64,000 bases of DNA from Mucilaginibacter gracilis (GCF_003633615.1 NZ_RBKU01000001.1:6386001-6450000); one strand, 5' to 3'. Positions 1-11,400 are shown, numbered from the stretch's first letter. Made by a program: numbers and translations. Notes: generated by a model from the sequence alone, not told the origin.

Positions 1-781
1 TAAAGCCAAACACGTAATGCCCAACCATAATAATAAACAAGGCTCCCAGTAACGAAAACACTAACCGCGCCAGCATTTCGCCAAGTACAATGCTGTATCT
101 TTTTACCGGTGTAGCAAAAAAACGTTTAACAACTAAGGTAAGGCGCAGGCTTAAAAACACAAACGCAGTACCAAAAACGCCGCTGCTTAATAGCGAAAAG
201 CCCAGCATACCCGGCAATAAAAAATCGATGTATTTATACTCGCGGCCTTTTATGGTAGTTTGGTGTACTTGCGCAACGGCGGGCGGCGCCATGCCACCTG
301 CAAAACTATTTACCTGGTAAAGCACGTTGTTAAGTAACGATTTAAAAATATCTCCCTTTTGTGCCGATGCGTTAGAGTACTGCACATTAAGCACAAAGGC
401 CGGGCCTGCTTTAGCAGGCAGGGCGGATAAAGGCGGATAGATGGTAACTCCTTCGCCCTTAAAGTTTTTTTTAATATCAATAATAGCTGCAATATCTCCC
501 CTTGATAGGCTGGTAGCCATTTGGGCAGTGGTTTGGCTTTTAATGAGGTGTACAACGGGTACTTTTTTTAGCACGTTATAAACAACATTGGTGGTATCGC
601 AGGTTTTGGCAACGGCCACATCTACTGTAACGCCGCTGCTACCGATATTGGCAAAAACGGTAATAAATATGAGCGGGAAAGCCAAACTAAATACCACAGC
701 CGACGGGCTGCGCATAATTGACCGGAAACTTGCCTTAGCAATGGCAAGCGTAGCATTCAAATTACTGTATGATTGATCCAT
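1..781 (-). CDS. ABC-2 type transporter permease (3' end beyond window)
   Basis: I read this frame directly: an ATG at 781 opens a minus-strand frame without a stop to the window edge, about 260 residues. The protein begins MDQSYSNLNATLAIAKASF, has a membrane segment near residues 28-45 (PSAVVFSLAFPLIFITVFAN), an extracytoplasmic region of roughly 150 residues, then further membrane helices starting at FLLPGMLGFSLLSSGVFG. One N-terminal helix, a large external loop and a C-terminal helix bundle is the plan of ABC-2 (ABC2_membrane_3-like) exporters. It follows the ATPase gene after 79 bases on the same strand, so the two probably form one exporter. The substrate cannot be told; drug, lipid or polysaccharide export are all possible. 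The C-terminal part lies outside the window. Confidence 0.85.
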   Translation of the reverse strand, partial: MDQSYSNLNATLAIAKASFRSIMRSPSAVVFSLAFPLIFITVFANIGSSGVTVDVAVAKTCDTTNVVYNVLKKVPVVHLIKSQTTAQMATSLSRGDIAAIIDIKKNFKGEGVTIYPPLSALPAKAGPAFVLNVQYSNASAQKGDIFKSLLNNVLYQVNSFAGGMAPPAVAQVHQTTIKGREYKYIDFLLPGMLGFSLLSSGVFGTAFVFLSLRLTLVVKRFFATPVKRYSIVLGEMLARLVFSLLGALFIIMVGHYVFGF

Positions 782-860
782 TTAGGGTATTGATGTTTGA
801 AATTGTTGAATATAATTAGTGGGGATTGGCTGACCTTCTATTTTTGAACCTTGTGCCTTA

Positions 861-1625
861 CTATTCTTCGCGCAGTGCCTTACCTGTTTTGTTGATAAAA
901 ACATCTTCCAGGTTAGCTTTTTTAACTTGCTTTTCGCGCTCAAAGCCGGTGGCCACCAGTTCGTCAATAAAATTATCCGGCGTGTTAATGCCTATAATGT
1001 TACCGCCGTCAACAAAAGCTACGCGGTCGCACAATATTTCGGCCTCGTCCATATAATGGGTAGTTATTACAACGGTTGTACCATTGTCGCGTATTTCGCG
1101 TATCAGGTCCCAAAGGTTGCGGCGCGCTTGCGGGTCAAGCCCGGTGGTTGGCTCATCTAAAAACACTATGCGCGGGTTATTAATTAACGTAGTAGCTATC
1201 GAAAACCGCTGCTTTTGCCCGCCCGAAAGTTCTTTATATTTAGCCTTGGCTTTATCCGTTAACGATACCTTTTCCAGCATGGCCAATGCAGTTACCTTAA
1301 CCCCATATAGCCCCGAAAACAGATCAATCAGTTCCGACAAATTTAAATTAGGATAATACCCGGCGGCCTGTAATTGCACACCAATACGCTTTTTAATGCT
1401 CCCCGCATCCTTATCTATCGAAAAACCATCAACAATTATTTCGCCCGATGTTTTATCGCGCAGCGTTTCTATAATCTCCAGCGTGGTAGTTTTGCCGGCA
1501 CCATTGGGGCCAAGTAATCCAAATATTTCACCCTCGTAAACTTCAAAACTAATATCATTAACGGCGGTAAAATCGCCGTATTTTTTAACTAAATTTTTTA
1601 CTGTAATAATGGGTTGTTTTGCCAT
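861..1625 (-). CDS. ABC transporter ATP-binding protein
   Basis: This 254-residue nucleotide-binding subunit powers the ABC-2 permease encoded just downstream. Visible motifs in order are Walker A (GPNGAGKTTT, about residue 40), the Q-loop (GVQLQAAGY), the ABC signature LSGGQKQR (about 135), Walker B (IVFLDEPTTGLDPQ) and the H-loop (TTHYMDEAE). The early helix TLEIIETLRDKTSGEI and the DrrA/CcmA-like layout put it with exporters rather than importers. The C-terminus (LEDVFINKTGKALREE) is the usual regulatory tail of this subfamily. It is the first gene of its operon, divergent from the DUF2807 gene across 250 bases. The family is secure; the substrate is unknown. Confidence 0.93.
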   Translation of the reverse strand: MAKQPIITVKNLVKKYGDFTAVNDISFEVYEGEIFGLLGPNGAGKTTTLEIIETLRDKTSGEIIVDGFSIDKDAGSIKKRIGVQLQAAGYYPNLNLSELIDLFSGLYGVKVTALAMLEKVSLTDKAKAKYKELSGGQKQRFSIATTLINNPRIVFLDEPTTGLDPQARRNLWDLIREIRDNGTTVVITTHYMDEAEILCDRVAFVDGGNIIGINTPDNFIDELVATGFEREKQVKKANLEDVFINKTGKALREE

Positions 1626-1875
1626 GCCATAAAAATCGGTTACTTATTTCAAATAACCATAAACTTTTCGGCGAAAGCAGGTTTTTTTTAGGTAAAATAA
1701 GTTTTTATTGCACTTTAAATCCGGCGCATCATCAAACCACTAATTAAGCATGGCTTGCACTTGAGTTTTAAATAAAATTGTTGCAGATTAATGGTAATGG
1801 CCAAAATTACTTTTTTATAAAATTTTGTGTAACCTTTTCATTTCTCATCGCATCTTATTGTAAAACCAACCCATC

Positions 1876-2586
1876 ATGAAAACACAGTTTGTTAAATTTC
1901 TTTGCATTGCAGTTATTACCGCGGGCTCTTTATCAACCGCCCTCGCGGGCAATCAAACCCGTTCTGTATCCGGCTTTTCAAGTATAGCCTCATCTGGTGC
2001 GTTCAATATTCATGTTAAAATAGATGGTACCGAAACTCTCAAAATTACCGCGCCCGATGATATTATCAACGAAATAGAAACCATAGTTGAAAACGGAACC
2101 CTAAAAATCAAGAACAAAAACGAGCATTTTTGGAACAGTGATAACTACAAAAATCAAAAAGTTGATGTTTACATCACCGCAAAATCCCTTTCAACGTTAA
2201 TCAATAGCGGGTCGGGTTCAATTAAGGTTGATGGCACCATCGGTACATCAAAATTCAGAGCCGTATTGAGTGGCTCGGGCAGTATTAGCACAGGCGTTAA
2301 AGCCGACGATGTTTCGGCCGTAATAAGCGGATCGGGAAGCATTAACCTTAATGGTAAAACCAACAGCGCCAGCCTGGTAATTACCGGCTCGGGCAGCATG
2401 AATGGTAAAAACCTTAACACGCAAACCAGCAGCATAGTTATATCCGGCTCGGGCGATGTTTATATTTCAGCCGATAAACAATTATCGTCACGCATTGTAG
2501 GTTCGGGTTCGGTACAATATAGCGGCAACGCCACTGTAAACAGCACCAAAATAGGTTCGGGTTCGGTTACGCAGGTTAATAATTAG
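1876..2586 (+). CDS. DUF2807 (GIN domain) exported repeat protein
   Basis: A 236-residue protein with a typical signal peptide (residues 1-24, cut after SLSTALA). The mature part matches the DUF2807 putative auto-transporter adhesin (head GIN) family: an N-terminal VSGFSSIASSGAF segment, then a right-handed beta-helix-like repeat. A GSGS or close variant recurs about every 18-20 residues: NSGSGSIKV, LSGSGSIST, ISGSGSINL, ITGSGSMNG, ISGSGDVYI, IVGSGSVQY, IGSGSVTQ. It is probably periplasmic or surface-attached. Bacteroidota carry many of these and their function is poorly defined. It appears monocistronic, with a possible terminator hairpin about 90 bases downstream. Confidence 0.88.
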   Translation: MKTQFVKFLCIAVITAGSLSTALAGNQTRSVSGFSSIASSGAFNIHVKIDGTETLKITAPDDIINEIETIVENGTLKIKNKNEHFWNSDNYKNQKVDVYITAKSLSTLINSGSGSIKVDGTIGTSKFRAVLSGSGSISTGVKADDVSAVISGSGSINLNGKTNSASLVITGSGSMNGKNLNTQTSSIVISGSGDVYISADKQLSSRIVGSGSVQYSGNATVNSTKIGSGSVTQVNN

Positions 2587-2674
2587 TATTTATTCCCTTG
2601 CAGGGAGGAAATATACCCTGCTCCATCCAGAAAGTTATACCTTACGGTGATACTTTCATTCAACATATATACAG

Positions 2675-2702
2675 GCCGGTAGTTAACACTTCCGGCTTTT
2701 TT
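2675..2702 (+). terminator. Putative intrinsic terminator of the DUF2807 gene
   Basis: GCCGG (2675-2679) pairs with CCGGC (2692-2696) around a 12-base loop and is followed at once by a run of six T. The stem is short but GC-rich and sits between two same-strand genes that have separate promoters. Confidence 0.5.
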
Positions 2703-2806
2703 GTGCTCAAAGAGTGCAAAACCAAAACTTAAAAACAACAAGCTTAGGCGCAATATATTTCATGATAAATAAATCTTTTTCGTCGGTGTACGCGTAAAAA
2801 GTATTT

Positions 2807-2837
2807 ATTGGCTTATGTAGATAAATTGATTATTTTG
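2807..2837 (+). promoter_or_regulatory. Putative Bacteroidota-type promoter for the MBOAT operon
   Basis: ATTG (2807-2810) is followed after exactly 19 bases by TTATTTTG (2830-2837). This resembles the Bacteroidota housekeeping consensus TTTG-N19-TAnnTTTG, with the second base of the -7 box off consensus. The start of transcription would fall near 2843, about 20 bases before the MBOAT ATG at 2866. Confidence 0.55.
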
Positions 2838-2865
2838 CACCATATTAAATCCCTTTTAAAGCAGT

Positions 2866-4293
2866 ATGTTATTTAACTCTATTGATTTTGCCCTCTTTTA
2901 CATACTTGTTACAGTTTTATATTTTGCCTTCCCGTATAAATTCAGGTGGGTAATTTTGCTGGCTGCCAGTTGTTACTTCTACATGGCATTTGTGCCAATT
3001 TACATTTTAATATTAGGCTTCACTATCGTTATCGACTATTTTGCCGGTATCTATATCGAGCGCGCGCAAGATCCGCGAAGGCGCAAATTACTTTTAATGG
3101 CAAGTTTATTTGCCAACATAGGCATATTGGCCGTTTTTAAATACTTCAACTTTATCAATCTCAATATCGATTACCTTTTTACAAAATTCAATTACCATAA
3201 TCCCATCCCCTATTTAAGCATTTTGCTGCCCATAGGTTTATCGTTCCACACTTTCCAGGCCATGAGTTACACCATTGAGGTGTACCGTGGCAACCAAAAG
3301 GCCGAAAAACATTTTGGCATTTACAGCTTATACGTTATGTTTTATCCGCAATTGGTGGCCGGGCCAATTGAGCGGCCACAAAACATTTTGTACCAAATGC
3401 ATACCAAATACCCGTTTAATTACAACCTTATGGTATCGGGTTTAAAAATGATGCTGTGGGGATTTTTTAAAAAGCTAGTTATTGCCGACAGGCTGTCTAT
3501 CTACGTAAGTTCGGTTTATAACAATCCCGATCTGCATAACGGTTCAACCATCGTTATAGCATCCCTGTTTTTTGCGGTTCAAATTTATTGCGATTTTTCG
3601 GGCTATACCGATATTGCCATAGGCTGCGCCAAAACCATGGGGTTTGATTTGATGAAAAACTTTAACCGCCCTTACTTTGCAACCAACATTCAGGATTTTT
3701 GGCGCAGATGGCACATCTCCCTTTCAACCTGGTTCCGCGATTATTTGTATATCCCCCTTGGCGGCAGCAAGGTATCAACCGGCAGGCGTTACCTTAACCT
3801 TTTCATCATCTTTTTGGTTAGCGGTATATGGCACGGCGCAAATTACACCTATATAGTTTGGGGTGCCTTGCATGGTTTTTATTCGGTAGTTTACGTTATT
3901 ATTAAACCCTACCTGCGCAAAACGCCCGAAAACGAATTTTATGCCACCTTAATGCGCATGGGCAATATAGCCCTCACCATTACCTTTGTAACCTTCGCCT
4001 GGATATTTTTCAGGGCCAATTCTGTAGCCGATGCCTTTACCCTGATAAGTAACCTAAAAAGCTTTGGCGCAGCGCCGTTTTTTGGCGATGGTATAAGCAA
4101 CTTCGCCCACTCGTTATTGGCTATCGCTATTTTGTTTGCTGTAGAATACAAAATGGAGTACATGCCGCAAAAGTTCAACTTTTATACCTCACACAATATT
4201 GTAGTCCGTTGGGGCTCGGTAGCGGTAACGGTATTTTTGATACTGATATTGGGCGTGTTTAACGGAGGCCAGTTTATTTATTTTCAATTTTAA
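2866..4293 (+). CDS. MBOAT family O-acyltransferase (AlgI-like)
   Basis: A 475-residue polytopic membrane protein of the membrane-bound O-acyltransferase family, the AlgI/DltB type that passes acyl groups across the inner membrane to a polysaccharide or similar acceptor. Family signatures seen are the N-terminal MLFNSIDFALF, the central MFYPQLVAGPIERP, the RPY-to-DFWRRWHISLSTWFRDYLYIPLGG stretch (in two pieces around residues 270-305), and the catalytic-histidine motif SGIWHGANYT with His at about residue 323. Length is normal for AlgI. The stop codon overlaps the ATG of the next gene (TAATG), so the two are translationally coupled; that gene encodes the likely SGNH partner. The acceptor is unknown: no alginate or teichoic acid genes are nearby. 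Confidence 0.93.
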   Translation: MLFNSIDFALFYILVTVLYFAFPYKFRWVILLAASCYFYMAFVPIYILILGFTIVIDYFAGIYIERAQDPRRRKLLLMASLFANIGILAVFKYFNFINLNIDYLFTKFNYHNPIPYLSILLPIGLSFHTFQAMSYTIEVYRGNQKAEKHFGIYSLYVMFYPQLVAGPIERPQNILYQMHTKYPFNYNLMVSGLKMMLWGFFKKLVIADRLSIYVSSVYNNPDLHNGSTIVIASLFFAVQIYCDFSGYTDIAIGCAKTMGFDLMKNFNRPYFATNIQDFWRRWHISLSTWFRDYLYIPLGGSKVSTGRRYLNLFIIFLVSGIWHGANYTYIVWGALHGFYSVVYVIIKPYLRKTPENEFYATLMRMGNIALTITFVTFAWIFFRANSVADAFTLISNLKSFGAAPFFGDGISNFAHSLLAIAILFAVEYKMEYMPQKFNFYTSHNIVVRWGSVAVTVFLILILGVFNGGQFIYFQF

Positions 4294-5273
4294 TGACACA
4301 ACGACTCGTTATCAAATTTCTGCTCCGCTTAGCCGCCTTTTGCGTGCTTTTAATTGTTATGGACCGTATATTGGGTTTTGCATTTAAAACCGTTTACTTT
4401 AAACAACGCGTGGGCCAGTTTAGCCAAACCACCTACGCTATTGATAGTGCCCGGCAGGATGTTATGATATTTGGCAGTTCGCGCGCGGTAAGGCATTATT
4501 CATCGCCAATTATAGCCAAGGGCTTAGGTTTAAGCTGTTATAATTCCGGTCGCGATGGGCAAATGATACCCTACGCAGCAGCCGTACAGGAAGTTGACTT
4601 TAACCGCCACAAACCAAAACTGGCTATCCTGGATATTAACCCCTGGGAACTGGCCATTAACGAATCCAAATACGAGAAACTTACCATTTTACTGCCTTAT
4701 TGCGATAAGCATCCTGAACTGATAAAATACATCAGCGAGATAAGTCCTTTTGAGCAGTATAAGCTATTTTCGAAGGTTTATCCATACAATTCATCCATAT
4801 TTATTTTGGCTACCAACGCTTTGTTCCCCGGCAAAGTAAAAAAGGATAGCAGCGGTTACCTGCCTCTATACGGTGTGATGACGCCCGCTTACCTTGCCGA
4901 ATATAAAGAGCGTATGCAAGCCCGTTACTTGCGCATCAAAGTAAAAAAAGAAGTTGCCGAAGATAAAGGCATAGCCTATTTTAAACGCTTTTTAGATAAC
5001 ACAGCCAAAAACAACATTAAAACCATAGTGATAATATCGCCCACGCTTTTAAAAGAACCCTTTGCACTTGACAACCAAACACTGGAAAGAAACCTGGTAG
5101 CCACCATCGCCAAAAGCTACCCCAACGTTACTTTTTTAGATTACTCGGCTGATACCCGTTTCAATTACCACGCCGAAAAATTTTCCGACGAATTTCACCT
5201 CAACAACAAAGGCTCGGCAGAATTTTCAACCGCTTTTGTTGATTATATTAAGGCGAATAATTTGCTGAAGTAA
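4293..5273 (+). CDS. SGNH-like acyltransferase partner of the MBOAT protein
   Basis: A 326-residue protein with one N-terminal membrane anchor (about residues 8-27) and an extracytoplasmic domain. A GSSRA motif (residues 61-65, candidate nucleophile Ser63) and a C-terminal DEFHLN (Asp299, His302) fit the Ser-Asp-His arrangement of SGNH/AlgJ-AlgX-like O-acetyltransferases. In such systems the MBOAT protein hands the acyl group to the SGNH domain, which esterifies the acceptor in the periplasm. It overlaps the MBOAT gene by one base and lies in the same operon. The fold is inferred from these motifs and context; overall resemblance to named families is weak, so it would often be annotated as hypothetical. 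Confidence 0.75.
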   Translation: MTQRLVIKFLLRLAAFCVLLIVMDRILGFAFKTVYFKQRVGQFSQTTYAIDSARQDVMIFGSSRAVRHYSSPIIAKGLGLSCYNSGRDGQMIPYAAAVQEVDFNRHKPKLAILDINPWELAINESKYEKLTILLPYCDKHPELIKYISEISPFEQYKLFSKVYPYNSSIFILATNALFPGKVKKDSSGYLPLYGVMTPAYLAEYKERMQARYLRIKVKKEVAEDKGIAYFKRFLDNTAKNNIKTIVIISPTLLKEPFALDNQTLERNLVATIAKSYPNVTFLDYSADTRFNYHAEKFSDEFHLNNKGSAEFSTAFVDYIKANNLLK

Positions 5274-5280
5274 TAACCAA

Positions 5281-5467
5281 TGTGCAGGTGTGCAGATGAG
5301 TAAATGAGTAAATGTGCAAATGAGGATAATGTAGGCGATGAATTTGCCGCGACGTTTGCGCAATATTACGAAGATGAGATGAGATTTGACAACTCTTAAA
5401 GAGTTGTCAAATCTTTTAAACCTCGATACATTTAATCTGCACATTTACTCATCTGCACACCCGCACA
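5281..5467. repeat. Nested intergenic inverted repeats between convergent genes
   Basis: Outer arms 5281-5306 and 5442-5467 are 26-base inverted repeats with one mismatch, made of a degenerate oligomer (tgtgcagatgagtaaatg-like). Inside lies an uninterrupted palindrome at 5382-5414, with 16-base arms (agatttgacaactctt) around a single centre base. The element fills the gap between the SGNH gene and the sprA stop, so its RNA could end transcription from both sides, although no clean U-tract follows the stem. Confidence 0.8.
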
Positions 5468-5479
5468 TCTAAAGCACAT

Positions 5480-8400
5480 TTACTGCAACAACAGTTTCAG
5501 GCTAAACCCAAAGTTGGCAAACGAAGTATTAAAAGCCTGAGAGGTATAGGGCTTGGTAAGGGTCGAATCGTAAAATAGCTTTAGGTCAAAGCGTTTGTTT
5601 AGCATATAATCAATGGACGGCCTAACTGCAATATTTTGCGCACCCGATGATACCTCGGCCGACTGTACATCGGCGCGGTATATCAACGTTTTGGTATCGT
5701 TGATAGAGAAATCGAGCTTAAAGTTCATGTCGTTATTCAATATCAAATTACTGAACAAACCGAACGGGAACCTGAAGTGGTTGGTGCGGTAACCAAAACC
5801 AAACACGGTATTACTTTCGTTTTGTTGCGCTAGCTGGCTGTTTGCCAAACTTAAGCTCAGGGTGCGGCTCTGCCTGTATTCAATGTTGGCCGTCATGCTG
5901 TTATGGAAACGGATGTCAACCCCAAGCAAGGGTACAAACTGCTCAAAAATAGTAATTTGCGAAAACTGGTAGTAAGGTAAAAAATCGTTATTGGCATCGC
6001 GCACGTCAACACCGCCGTTGGCTTCGTGGTAACGTTGCAACGAACTAAACCCATTAACGTTATAGGTAGACCGGTAACCATGTCGTAAATCAAACGAATC
6101 AAATATCTCGGCTAAAAACGGCAATTTGCCCAAGCCGCTGTAGCTTATTTGCCAGTTAGGTATGGGTATATTAGGGAAACCACCAGTGCTTGAGCCATTG
6201 GGGTTTTTACCCGTATAGGCCGCCAAAAATGCATCAACCAACACCCCTTGCGAGTTTGGCCCGTAACCATCGGCATAGCCGCCCGTTGTGCCCACCGAGT
6301 TAGGATTTGAGCGCCCTAAACGTTGCGAAACTATGGCCCTGTCATCCAAAAACTTTTGGAACACGCTTGATGTATTATCGATGCCCGTATTTTTACTAAA
6401 CGCCGTTGCTATAGAAAGGTACGATATACTATAATCGCCCGATGTTATCGGACTCAGGTTTTCAAAGCTGTTGGTAAGCGTTGAGTATTTAAAATTAGTT
6501 TGATAATTAAGGTTACGCGTTTTAAATGCCGATAGCTCAATCCGCAAATCTTTTATAGGCTCAATTGAGCTTTTAAACTGCATATCCTCATTAAGGGTTG
6601 TTACATAAAGCTGGTTTTGCAAGGTATCACTGCTTATCCAGCCGTTAGCTAAGGCCTTGCCACGCAAATCGGTTTGGCTGCCTAATAAAAAGCCTATGCC
6701 GGGTGCATTGTAATCAGGGTCGGCACCGTAAAAATTAGCTTTGGGCAGGTAGCCGGGTATAAAAGTACCCTCGGTACGGTTGTATGAGCCGCTTATGCTT
6801 TTAACACTGGTTAACAGGTTTATTAATGCGCTGCTAAAGCTGCCTTTGTTGTTAGCATCATTTGCCTTGCGTACAAAACCAAGCTTATTATAAAGCGCAA
6901 GCATATTAAGGGTTGGGTTTAATTGTATAGCGCGCGAGTTTTGGATGCTGTTACCCACATTTAATCCCGGGTCGGTAAGTGCAAAAAGCGGTGCAGTTTT
7001 CCATTCAAACTTGGTTTGGTAATGGGCCACAAGGCTCGTCCAGTCCATTCCCGGTATTTTGTTTAAGGGTACGGTGTAATTAAAGTTAAGGTTGTGGCTA
7101 TAATCTGTAGTGCGGCCAAGGTGTTTCAGGTTGTTCCACATGGTATCTGCCTTTAAGCCGTTAACACGGCCTGCGGGCTCGTCAACTACCGAAAGGTTGG
7201 TTGCATCAATATCCATTTGTAATGATTTGGAAAGATTCCAGCCAATACCATATACCCTTGTTATCAAAAAGTTTTTATTAAACGTAGTAAGCAGGTCCTG
7301 GCTAACCGGGATATAGCTATTCTGGTCGTTATTACGTAAAGTATTTTCAGAGTAAAGCCTGTCGAAATCTATTCTAACGTTTAAGCGCGATGGTAATAAA
7401 CTGTAGTTAAAATCGCGGAAAAGCGCCAGCAAATTACTTTTTATAACCTTTTGAAAAGGCGCATAATACCTGGGCTGGTTATTATAATTATAAGCTAACG
7501 ATACCTTATAGGTTTTTTGTAAAGCGTTTGATGTTGTAAAATCGTGATGATCGTACTCGGTATAGGCATACGTGCCGCTAAAATTTTCAACATCCCAAAC
7601 GCGCACGGGTGCTTTAGTGTCTGTGCGTTCCTTATGCACATTGGCCAGGTTTACACTTTTGCGCATAGTGTAATCTTTAAAGGTTTCAATAACATTCAGT
7701 ATCGAGTCGCGCGTGGCTTTCGAAGCAGCGGCGAGTTCATCTTTTATTTTCAGATCGGGCGAAGCCGGGTCGTATTTTGGCGTGCTGGTTTGTGTTGAAA
7801 CATCCAGATATAAGGGTATGCGTATACCGGCCTTATCCGGGAAAAACTTACCCAACTCCATATTGGTAGAAATATCAAAGTTGCGGGTATCATTCAAACT
7901 CCGCTGACTTACCTTTTGGTCAATATTACCAAAACCCGCCGTGGTTGCACTTCCCGAAACGGTAACTACGGCAAAATCGGCTAGTTTAGCATTTAAACGT
8001 GCCGTTGCCGCCCATCCGCCCTGCTCTTCAAAATCGGTAAGGCGCAGTTCGTTAAACCATACAATGGCCGCCTTATCTTGCCCATCGTCGCTGCTGGTAG
8101 TAGTTTCGTTGCCCCTGTAAGGGTTGCGCACTCCCAACATTACGGTAGAAAGGCGGCTCAAATCGGGCTGCCCTTTAATGGTAATTTTATTTACGCCACT
8201 TGTAAAGGTGTAAGGTAAATTAACCGGCCATGGGCCGCCGTTATACCTGGCATTATTACGCGCAATTTTAGCATTGGTTAATAACGATAAATCAAAATCT
8301 AAACTGTTTACCGATGGCCAAATACTATTAGCGTCGCTTGTACCGGGTAGAGTTACCTTTAACGGCGTTTCATATTCGTAGTAGTTATCTACGTAATCAA

Positions 8401-11400
8401 TACCCATCCGTATAAAGGCACTAATGTCGTTGTCTTTTAATGATGATGCGCCTATTTGCTCGGCGTGTATAAACATTTGCAGGTGTTTATACGATCGTAA
8501 ATCGTTGTTAAACGTTTTAAACGTTGCCCGCGAGTAACCATCCCGAAGTTGCTTAACCGTAACCGAGAGCGACTGCTCATTTAGTTGAACGTTAGCGGCA
8601 AGGTTATTATAATCGCGCTGGCGCACAATGCCCGGCGGTACAACATAAGGTATTGGTGTGCGGGTACCATTTTCTTCAATATTAACGGTACCAACATCAA
8701 TGGTTGAATTATCAAGCGATGGCGATGTACCTAAACCGGCGTCGGCAATAACGTTGGCTGGGTTGTTTTCGGTATTAAATGCACGCCATTCGCCGCGCAC
8801 CAATTGCAGGGCGGCAAAACGCAATACTGCGGTATCGGCAAAGTTGGTCATAAACATCCGGATAAAGCGGATAGCTTTAAAATCCTGAATGTTACCCACT
8901 TTTGATTGATAACTCCTGATCGGGATTCTAAACTGGTACCAATTTACGGTTTGCGTAGTTCCGTTTGTTAACTTAACTGTTGCTGCAACTTTATCGGTAA
9001 TAAAGTTTTGGCCAATCAACATATCCTGCGGCCTAACGGAAACTTTGTATTGAAAATACTCGTCGGCCTCGCTCATGGTATTATCGCGGTTAACATCCTC
9101 ACCGTCGGGTATTGATGTTGATGCCGAGTTGGAAATACCCAGCAAGGCCTGCGATTGTTGGGCCGTCATGGAGTTACCCTCGGTACCATTATACTTGGCG
9201 TAGCGTTGTAAAATGCCCGCGCCCGATTGGTCCAGCGCACCGCCACGGTAAAATTGAAAATCATCTCCCGATGGGTCGTTAGCAAACGCAGTGCCGGCGG
9301 CCGTACTAAGCTGCGCCCTTACCTGCTGCACAATGTTTGCATACTTAACACGTTCGTCGGCATCGTTCATACCGTCTAAACCAACATCCTGCAACAAACG
9401 TGCATCGGGGTTATTATCAAACGAGTTTACAACGGGCTGTAATCTGGGCACGCGGCCCCAAACGGTTTCGTCAACTTTGGTTAAATCGCCATCGGCAGGT
9501 AAACCGTTCTCCAAACTCTTACGGCCATCTTTTAATATATCTTCGGATATGCTGCCCAGGTTAAAATACAAATCGCCACCTTGCGATGTAGGTTTGTAAA
9601 TATAAGGATCCAACATCCAAAACTCAATATAAGCCACGTTTAACGATTCAAAATCGTTAACATCTATCTTACGGAACATACCGCCCCACCTTGTTTTAGG
9701 GTTTTGCAGCGTACCGTTATTATTTAAACCTGTTGTAGTAAAGTTATACGGCCCGCGTATGGTTGGGTAAAATGCCAAATCGAGCGTGGGCAAAGCCAGC
9801 GGTGTGCCCGTTACCGATTGCTTGTAAGGATAAACCTCCTGCTCAAAAACCTGCCGCACGTAGTGGTTTGATAACTCTGCATTGGCATTAGCCAGCGGCG
9901 GCGAATCGCTGTTAGAGCGGTTATAAAATATCGGGTCGATATTGTAAAAGGCTAACCGCGCCCGGTTGTAACCATACGACAGATCGTTTGATACCTGCGA
10001 CTCGGGAAAAAGTTGCGGTGTGCCCGATATTTGCCAGTTGATAGCACTCTTAATATCAATAAGGGAGCGGCTGTTCTCAAAATCGTCAAGGTACGATGTG
10101 CCATTGGCACCGGCAAAATTTAGTGCGCTGGGGTGCCCCGGTATTAACTGTGCAAACTCGCCGCTAAAATTAACAGACGATGGTGCCTTGGTTGATATAA
10201 AGGGTATTTTATCAACCAACCGGGTTAACATTCTAGACGATGAACTGTAGTTTGCATCAAAACCCCAAATGGTGTTTGATATGGGCTCATCGCCGATGCT
10301 TACTTTCTGGGTAATGGGCTGTTCGCTCAGGTGCATAATGGTTGCGCCTATATTAAGCTTATCATCAACCTTATAATCAAACCGCGAGCCAAACAGCGAT
10401 TTTTGCTGAACGCCAAACAGTTCGTTATTTTCAACATTAATGGTAATAGGCTGGCCCGATGATAATAACGATTGGTTAAGTATGCGCACTTTACCTGCAT
10501 TATAATCAACCGTAAAATCGGTGCCCTCAACCAGCTTATAACTGCCAGACGATGCAACTACCGAACCTTGCGGAATGTTGATGGCATTTAACTGATAATC
10601 TGACCCGGACTGTGAAGTGTAAGTACCCTTGATAACAAAACGGTTAAACTGTGGGAAATACTGCTGCGCAACCGTTTTTGTAGAATCATACAAAGGTTGA
10701 TAAATGTATTGGCTGGCTATGGCTGCCTCGCTTGGCAAAAATTGTTTAGCCAAATCAGAACCAAAGGGTTCTAACACGGGGAACGATATGCGCCCATTTT
10801 GCGAATCGATAGTGACACCCTCTAAAAAATCAAAATAGCCATCGGGCTGTTTTTGGCTCTGTTGGTTTAGGTTATCCAGGCCGGTTACCTGTATCCAAAG
10901 TTTGTTTTTGAGGTTTTGCCCCTCCTCCATTATCGGCTTTTCAATGCCCGATTTATTGTCCAGATGGGTAATGCTCAATTTAAAATCGCTCGGGCTTATA
11001 CCGTATGCACCTAACGAATAAATATTTTTCATCATCAGCTTCCAGGTAGGTAAGCTGGTTTTGAGTATCTCGTTTTTAAGTAATTTTGTAAAAAGCACCT
11101 TTGGCGTGGTAGGGTCAACCTTAACATCGGTAGAAAACTCACCCACCTGGTACTCAACTCCATTTACGCTGTAGCGATAGGCAACAGATAATACCTCATC
11201 ATTATTTAACGGATAGTTTAATGATATATAACCCAATTGGGCATGCAGTGTAAACTCCTTATCGGTTAGTTTACGGGCATAGGTTAGTTTGGAGTAGTTA
11301 TCGGTAGCACCGGTTGCCTGGAAATAAGTATTCACGGCCGACGAACTGGTTAACCTGGCATTGGCCGGCAAGTGGGCCAATAAATCGTTTGATTGCTGCG

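Noticed and set aside
2190..2580. Periodic sequence that might be read as a CRISPR array
   Set aside because: The period is about 55-60 bases, but it is in frame, variable and encodes GSGS turns of a DUF2807 protein; no constant repeat with unique spacers.
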